Assembly: GCA_004558865.1 (NCBI GenBank)
Contig: SFCY01000094.1
Location: 1 to 8,928 of the forward strand
Length of the DNA stretch: 8,928 bases
Source: Bacteroidales bacterium
GTDB taxonomy: Bacteria > Bacteroidota > Bacteroidia > Bacteroidales > Bacteroidaceae
Direction: 5' to 3'
Position numbers and translations under genes: made by a program. Below, piece by piece: positions 5,918 to 8,928 of the stretch. The number at the start of each line of letters is the position of its first letter. Within the stretch, counting starts at the first letter, position 1. Under the pieces are notes generated by a model. That model was not told the origin of the DNA, made no database searches, and saw only the letters and a program-made list of their open reading frames with translations.

Positions 5918-6682
5918 ATGAAACATCATCCATTCATCTTGTGCATGGGGCTGGCCATGAGCCTCGCCTCATGCCACACCGCCTACGAGGTGGCTTCCGT
6001 CAGCCGGAGCCAAATTCTCATCGACTCGGCATACGATGCCCATCCCGACCAAAAGGCGGCCGAATACATGAAACCCTACAAACAGAAAGTGGACTCCATC
6101 ATGGGTCCCGTGGTTGGGGTGGCTGCCCGCTATCTCTCCGTTTACAGGCCAGAGAGTCCGCTCTCCAACCTGCTTGCCGACATCATGGTGTGGGCGGGAG
6201 AGAAATACGGCGAGAAACCCGACATCGGAATATACAACATTGGGGGCGTGAGGGCATCCATCGCCAAAGGCGAAATCACCTATGGCGACGTGGTGGACGT
6301 GGCTCCGTTCGAGAACAAAATCTGCTTCATCACACTAAGCGGGGAAAACCTGCTGACGCTCTTCGGGCAGATTGCCCACAGGGGCGGCGAGGGTGTGAGC
6401 CACGGCGTGAGGCTCGTCATCACTCCCGACGGCAAGCTCGTCGGCGCCTCGCTCAACGGCCACGACATAGACCCCAAGAGAGACTACCGCATCGCCACCA
6501 TCGACTATGTGGCGCAGGGCAACGACCAAATGACGGCTTTCAAGCTGGGCACCAACCTCGTGGCCGACGACGACCCGAAGAACAACTCCAGATTCATCAT
6601 CCGCGACTACTTCCTAAGCCAGCAGGCCAAGGGACAAATCATCGACGCCAAGGTGGAAGGCCGCATCACAATCAAGAAATGA
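5918..6682 (+). CDS. Lipoprotein with 5'-nucleotidase C-terminal (substrate-binding) domain
   Basis: A 254-residue lipoprotein. A short signal peptide ends in the lipobox Leu16-Ala17-Ser18-Cys19, so the mature protein is anchored by Cys19. Residues about 65-250 match the C-terminal domain of the UshA/5'-nucleotidase family, which binds the nucleotide base and moves relative to the catalytic domain. Markers are ESPLSNLLADIM (79-90), NIGGVRASI (107-115), GDVVDVAPFEN (123-133), SGENL (141-145) and GNDQMTAF (201-208). In UshA this domain follows the metallophosphatase domain in one chain; here it is a separate gene placed before it, six bases upstream. The two products probably act together on nucleotides in the periplasm or at the membrane. 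It has no metal-binding motifs of its own, so it should be inactive alone. Confidence 0.92.
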   Translation: MKHHPFILCMGLAMSLASCHTAYEVASVSRSQILIDSAYDAHPDQKAAEYMKPYKQKVDSIMGPVVGVAARYLSVYRPESPLSNLLADIMVWAGEKYGEKPDIGIYNIGGVRASIAKGEITYGDVVDVAPFENKICFITLSGENLLTLFGQIAHRGGEGVSHGVRLVITPDGKLVGASLNGHDIDPKRDYRIATIDYVAQGNDQMTAFKLGTNLVADDDPKNNSRFIIRDYFLSQQAKGQIIDAKVEGRITIKK

Positions 6683-6688
6683 CAAACT

Positions 6689-7561
6689 ATGAGAAAATAC
6701 TTTTCCATCATCACAATAGCGCTGACGATGGCCTTCGCGGCCAACATGTCGGCACAGACGGGCAACCAACCGTCAAAGGGCGCGAAGACCCTCACCATCC
6801 TACACACCAACGACACCCACAGCTGCATCTATCCACTGGGGGCAACGCTCAGCGACACGGCCATTGCCGGGCGCGGGGGATTCCTGCGACGGATAGCCAT
6901 GCTGAAGGAGGAGCGGGAGAAAGACCCCGACCTGCTGCTCTTCGACAGCGGTGATTTCTCGCAAGGCTCGCCCTACTACACGCTCTTCAAGGGCGACGTG
7001 GAGGTGGGACTGATGAACCAGATGGGCTACGTATGCTCAACCATAGGCAACCACGAGTTCGACTTCGGCATGGACAACATGGCGCGGCTGTTCAAGGAAG
7101 CCAACTTCCCCATCCTGTGCAGCAACTACGACTTCAATGGCACTCCGCTCGAAGGCATCGTAAAGCCCTACATGGTCCTAAAGAGGAAAGGAGTGAGAAT
7201 CGGCGTGTTCGCCCTCGACCCCGAACTGAAAGGCTTGGTGTTCACGAAGAATTATGGCAACACAAAATACCTCGACCCAGTAGCCTGCGCCAACAAATGG
7301 GCAAAGTTCCTCAAGGAGGACAAAAAGTGCGACGTGGTGATTCTCATATCACATCTGGGCTGGGACATCGACGGCGTAGACGACAAGGAGGTGGTGGCAG
7401 CAAGCCGCGGCATCGACTTGGTGTTGGGAGGCCACAGCCACTCGCTTTTCAAGCACTTGGAATATGTGAAGAACCTGGACGGACAGATGGTTCCCGTAGA
7501 CCAGAATGGCAAGAACGCCGTGTGGGTGGGAAAGATCACCCTGCAACTCAAGAAGAAATAG
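6689..7561 (+). CDS. Secreted 5'-nucleotidase metallophosphatase (catalytic) domain
   Basis: A 290-residue calcineurin-like phosphoesterase matching the N-terminal catalytic domain of 5'-nucleotidases. A Sec signal peptide (1-23, ending SAQ) directs export and there is no lipobox. The metal and catalytic residues are all present: Asp42 and His44 (LHTNDTHS), Asp86 (DSGD), Asn121, His122 and Asp125 (GNHEFD; His122-Asp125 is the catalytic dyad by UshA numbering), His222 (SHLG), and His249 and His251 (GGHSH). The expected activity is hydrolysis of nucleoside monophosphates or related phosphoesters. The protein ends right after the phosphatase fold; the domain that normally follows is encoded by the gene just upstream. 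Co-transcription is nearly certain, with a six-base gap and a terminator at 7592-7639. Confidence 0.94.
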   Translation: MRKYFSIITIALTMAFAANMSAQTGNQPSKGAKTLTILHTNDTHSCIYPLGATLSDTAIAGRGGFLRRIAMLKEEREKDPDLLLFDSGDFSQGSPYYTLFKGDVEVGLMNQMGYVCSTIGNHEFDFGMDNMARLFKEANFPILCSNYDFNGTPLEGIVKPYMVLKRKGVRIGVFALDPELKGLVFTKNYGNTKYLDPVACANKWAKFLKEDKKCDVVILISHLGWDIDGVDDKEVVAASRGIDLVLGGHSHSLFKHLEYVKNLDGQMVPVDQNGKNAVWVGKITLQLKKK

Positions 7562-7591
7562 GCTGCCCGCTTGAACAAGTACAAAAAAGCC

Positions 7592-7639
7592 TCACCCCCA
7601 AGTCCTCTCCATACTGGGAAGACTTGGGGGTGATTTTTT
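7592..7639. terminator. Bidirectional terminator between the nucleotidase operon and porT
   Basis: A perfect 13-bp stem (7592-7604 with 7621-7633) is followed by six T on the plus strand. Six A's at 7583-7588 give a U-run in minus-strand transcripts too. It lies 30 bases after the nucleotidase stop and 19 bases past the porT stop, so it can end both convergent transcripts. Confidence 0.9.
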
Positions 7640-7658
7640 GGCAGGCTCGAAAGACACG

Positions 7659-8408
7659 TCACTCGAAGTAGAACGTCAGCACCACCATCTTGGTATGGGC
7701 CTTATCAACAGACTTGGCGTAGGGCAGCATGGCGGCGTCGCGGAGCTTGCCGGCGTGTTTGTCGTCGCAGCTGTTGGTGAGGCTGTAGACAAACTTCAGC
7801 TCGGGGCGCAGCTTGAAATAGGGAAGATAGAAGTCGAAGCCGGCTCCCACCTCAGCACACACGTCATATTGCTTGAGCTTGAGATAGTCGTCATCCTTGG
7901 GGTTGAGGTTGATCATCGGATTGAGGCCAGCCATGATGTAGGGACGGTGGTTGCTCACACGCGGGCCGGCGAAAATGAGGTCGAGAGGCACGGCAAAATA
8001 GGCCGTCTTCAAGTCCTGACGCTGCTCGATGGGCTTGCCTTCGGCATCGTTCTGCCGCATATTGTGGAAGGTGATATGGCGTGAGCCGAAATACATCGTC
8101 GGGGCTACGCGGAACTGGAAATGAGTGGAGAGGCGGAACTCTCCCAATACGCCCACGCTGAAGCCAGCGTCCCAGCGGTCCTGGTCGGTGGTGACGAGCG
8201 TCTCGCTGGTCGTGCCGTCCTCGGCGGTGACAATCTGCGGGCCCGCATTCTGAAGCTCCAAGTCCTGGACATGAGTTCCCACAAGCACACCGAAATGGAA
8301 CGGCCGCAAGTCCGTATAGGGGCGGTTCTGCACCTCTCCCGTATAGAGCTGGGCCTTGGCCGGGAGGCCGCAGATGAGCAATATGATGAGGAAAAGATTC
8401 GTCTTCAT
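7659..8408 (-). CDS. porT: Type IX secretion outer-membrane protein PorT (SprT)
   Basis: A 249-residue predicted outer-membrane beta-barrel. The signal peptide (1-19, AKA-Q cleavage) is followed by family markers: RPFHFGVLVGTHVQDLEL (about 35-52), WDAGFSVGVLGEFRLS (79-94), RVAPTMYFGSRHITF (100-114), a stretch VPLDLIFAGPRVSNHRPYIMAG (about 140-161), EVGAGFDFYLPYFKLRPELKF (about 186-206), and an aromatic C-terminal strand ending TFYFE. This arrangement matches PorT/SprT, needed for the type IX secretion system of Bacteroidota, which exports proteins with a conserved C-terminal signal. It suggests the organism has type IX secretion, though no other component is in the window. The remaining doubt is between true PorT and a PorT-family paralogue. 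It is a single gene, divergent from the ferredoxin gene with overlapping promoters. Confidence 0.82.
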   Translation of the reverse strand: MKTNLFLIILLICGLPAKAQLYTGEVQNRPYTDLRPFHFGVLVGTHVQDLELQNAGPQIVTAEDGTTSETLVTTDQDRWDAGFSVGVLGEFRLSTHFQFRVAPTMYFGSRHITFHNMRQNDAEGKPIEQRQDLKTAYFAVPLDLIFAGPRVSNHRPYIMAGLNPMINLNPKDDDYLKLKQYDVCAEVGAGFDFYLPYFKLRPELKFVYSLTNSCDDKHAGKLRDAAMLPYAKSVDKAHTKMVVLTFYFE

Positions 8409-8475
8409 GCCCTAATAACGTCAGGAAATAGATTATATTGTTGCCGACAAGAGTGGGGTTAACAAATCGCAACGA

Positions 8476-8507
8476 AAAAATTATCACCATTTTTAGCTAT
8501 TACCAAA
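8476..8507 (-). promoter_or_regulatory. Promoter of porT
   Basis: On the minus strand, TTTG (8504-8507), a 20-bp spacer and TAATTTTT (8476-8483) match the consensus except for the last base. The leader would be about 60 bases. The spacer region overlaps the ferredoxin promoter on the opposite strand. Confidence 0.6.
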
Positions 8508-8524
8508 AAAAATAATTATCTTTG
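8493..8524 (+). promoter_or_regulatory. Promoter of the ferredoxin gene
   Basis: TATCTTTG (8517-8524) is a full -7 match; TTAG (8493-8496) lies 20 bp upstream as a partial -33 element. The leader runs about 65-70 bases and begins with a hairpin (AAGGG 8534-8538 with CCCTT 8543-8547, GAAA loop). It also holds a 7-codon frame (8552-8575). Confidence 0.75.
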
Positions 8525-8597
8525 CAACAACAAAAGGGGAAACCCTTGAAGATGAAGAAACAAAAACATTATTAATAACACTTAAATTCTAAACATT

Positions 8598-8768
8598 ATG
8601 GCATACGTAATTGGTGACGACTGCATCGCATGCGGAACATGTATCGATGAGTGCCCGGCAGGCGCAATCTCTGAAGGTGAGAAGTATTCTATCAACCCCG
8701 ACCTCTGCACAGAGTGCGGCACATGCGCTTCTGTTTGCCCGAACGAGGCTATCAGCCTTCCCGAGTAA
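8598..8768 (+). CDS. 2[4Fe-4S] ferredoxin, clostridial type
   Basis: A 56-residue electron carrier with two [4Fe-4S] clusters. Two near-repeated halves each carry the full CxxCxxCxxxCP motif: Cys9, 12, 15, 19 (followed by Pro20) and Cys37, 40, 43, 47 (followed by Pro48). By the usual swap, the last Cys of each motif ligates the other half's cluster. It has the compact size of clostridial ferredoxins, without C-terminal extension, and is probably cytoplasmic. Likely partners in an anaerobe include pyruvate:ferredoxin oxidoreductase, hydrogenase or Rnf, but none is encoded here. It is a single gene with its own promoter and a strong terminator 28 bases after the stop, as expected for an abundant small protein. 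No Shine-Dalgarno sequence is visible; the start region is A/T-rich. Confidence 0.96.
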   Translation: MAYVIGDDCIACGTCIDECPAGAISEGEKYSINPDLCTECGTCASVCPNEAISLPE

Positions 8769-8795
8769 GCAGCTTCTGCACAGCGAAATGATATC

Positions 8796-8832
8796 CGGCC
8801 ACTACGCGAAAGCGTGGTGGCCGTTGTTTTTT
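8796..8832 (+). terminator. Rho-independent terminator of the ferredoxin gene
   Basis: A 12-bp stem (8796-8807 with 8812-8823, one G-U pair) closes on a GAAA tetraloop and is followed by TTGTTTTTT (8824-8832). Confidence 0.95.
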
Positions 8833-8928
8833 AAGGCTGGTTCTATAAATTAGGTCGAGTCGTATTCTGCAAGATATCGGGATTCAAAACGTAAGTTGAA
8901 GAGGGAGTGTAGCGGGCTACACGACCGA
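8833..8928. other. Right-edge sequence, possible end of a mobile or repeated element
   Basis: No gene is supported in these last ~95 bases. They include GGTTCTATAAATTAGGTCG (8838-8856), which has the look of an insertion-sequence terminus. Near the edge lies a perfect palindrome, GTGTAGC-GG-GCTACAC (8907-8922). The segment continues out of the window, so neither a second terminal repeat nor a transposase can be checked. Confidence 0.3.

Noticed and set aside
5673..5921. An 82-codon plus-strand frame before the nucleotidase pair
   Set aside because: It runs through the terminator-like fold and the TACCTTTG promoter, and the product shows no signal, domain or natural composition.
5941..6954. 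A 337-codon plus-strand frame spanning both nucleotidase genes
   Set aside because: Arg/His-rich out-of-frame product; the two real frames carry complete domain motifs and signal peptides.
8611..8853. An 80-codon plus-strand frame overlapping the ferredoxin gene
   Set aside because: It reads through the ferredoxin terminator in another frame; the ferredoxin frame has both complete cluster motifs.
1..8928. CRISPR arrays, tRNA or rRNA genes, defence or toxin-antitoxin loci
   Set aside because: I saw no regularly spaced repeats, no tRNA-like cloverleaf or rRNA sequence, and no gene of these families.

Overview
The window comes from a Bacteroidota genome, most likely a Prevotella-like member of the Bacteroidales. 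Three things support this. Nearly every promoter I can see is the Bacteroidota sigma-70 type (TTTG, about 20 bp, TAnnTTTG). Genes mostly lack Shine-Dalgarno sequences and have A/T-rich starts. The families present (PorT of type IX secretion, DUF4831-like protein, split 5'-nucleotidase) are typical of that phylum. Coding regions are GC-rich at third codon positions, so long empty open frames lie opposite or inside the real genes.

Layout, left to right. Positions 1-172 are a promoter region, with a possible promoter firing leftward out of the window. A two-gene rightward operon follows: a bifunctional NAD(P)HX epimerase/dehydratase (173-1690) and a secreted DUF4831-like protein (1697-2740), closed by a strong terminator. 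A hairpin-rich intergenic stretch (2741-3030) separates it from a leftward pair: a stand-alone AICAR transformylase (4504-3323) and a small very basic protein (3237-3031). A small rightward gene of a Bacteroidota HTH-like module follows (4615-4818). It converges on leftward rplS (5447-5082) across a GC-rich structured gap and a shared bidirectional terminator. After a 470-base gene-free stretch (5448-5917) come two rightward genes, 5918-6682 and 6689-7561. Together they make up the two domains of a 5'-nucleotidase, split and in reversed order. A bidirectional terminator separates them from leftward porT (8408-7659). Divergent from porT, with overlapping promoters, is a 56-residue 2[4Fe-4S] ferredoxin gene (8598-8768) with a textbook terminator. 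The last ~95 bases look like they could be the edge of a mobile or repeated element.

Most genes are housekeeping or cell-envelope functions: repair of damaged NAD(P)H, purine synthesis, translation, periplasmic nucleotide hydrolysis, type IX secretion and electron transfer. I do not see a clear new multi-gene system. The less-explained parts are non-coding: the 2830-2989 hairpin cluster, a 14-bp sequence it shares with the 3' flank of another small gene, the structured spacer before rplS, and the right-edge sequence.
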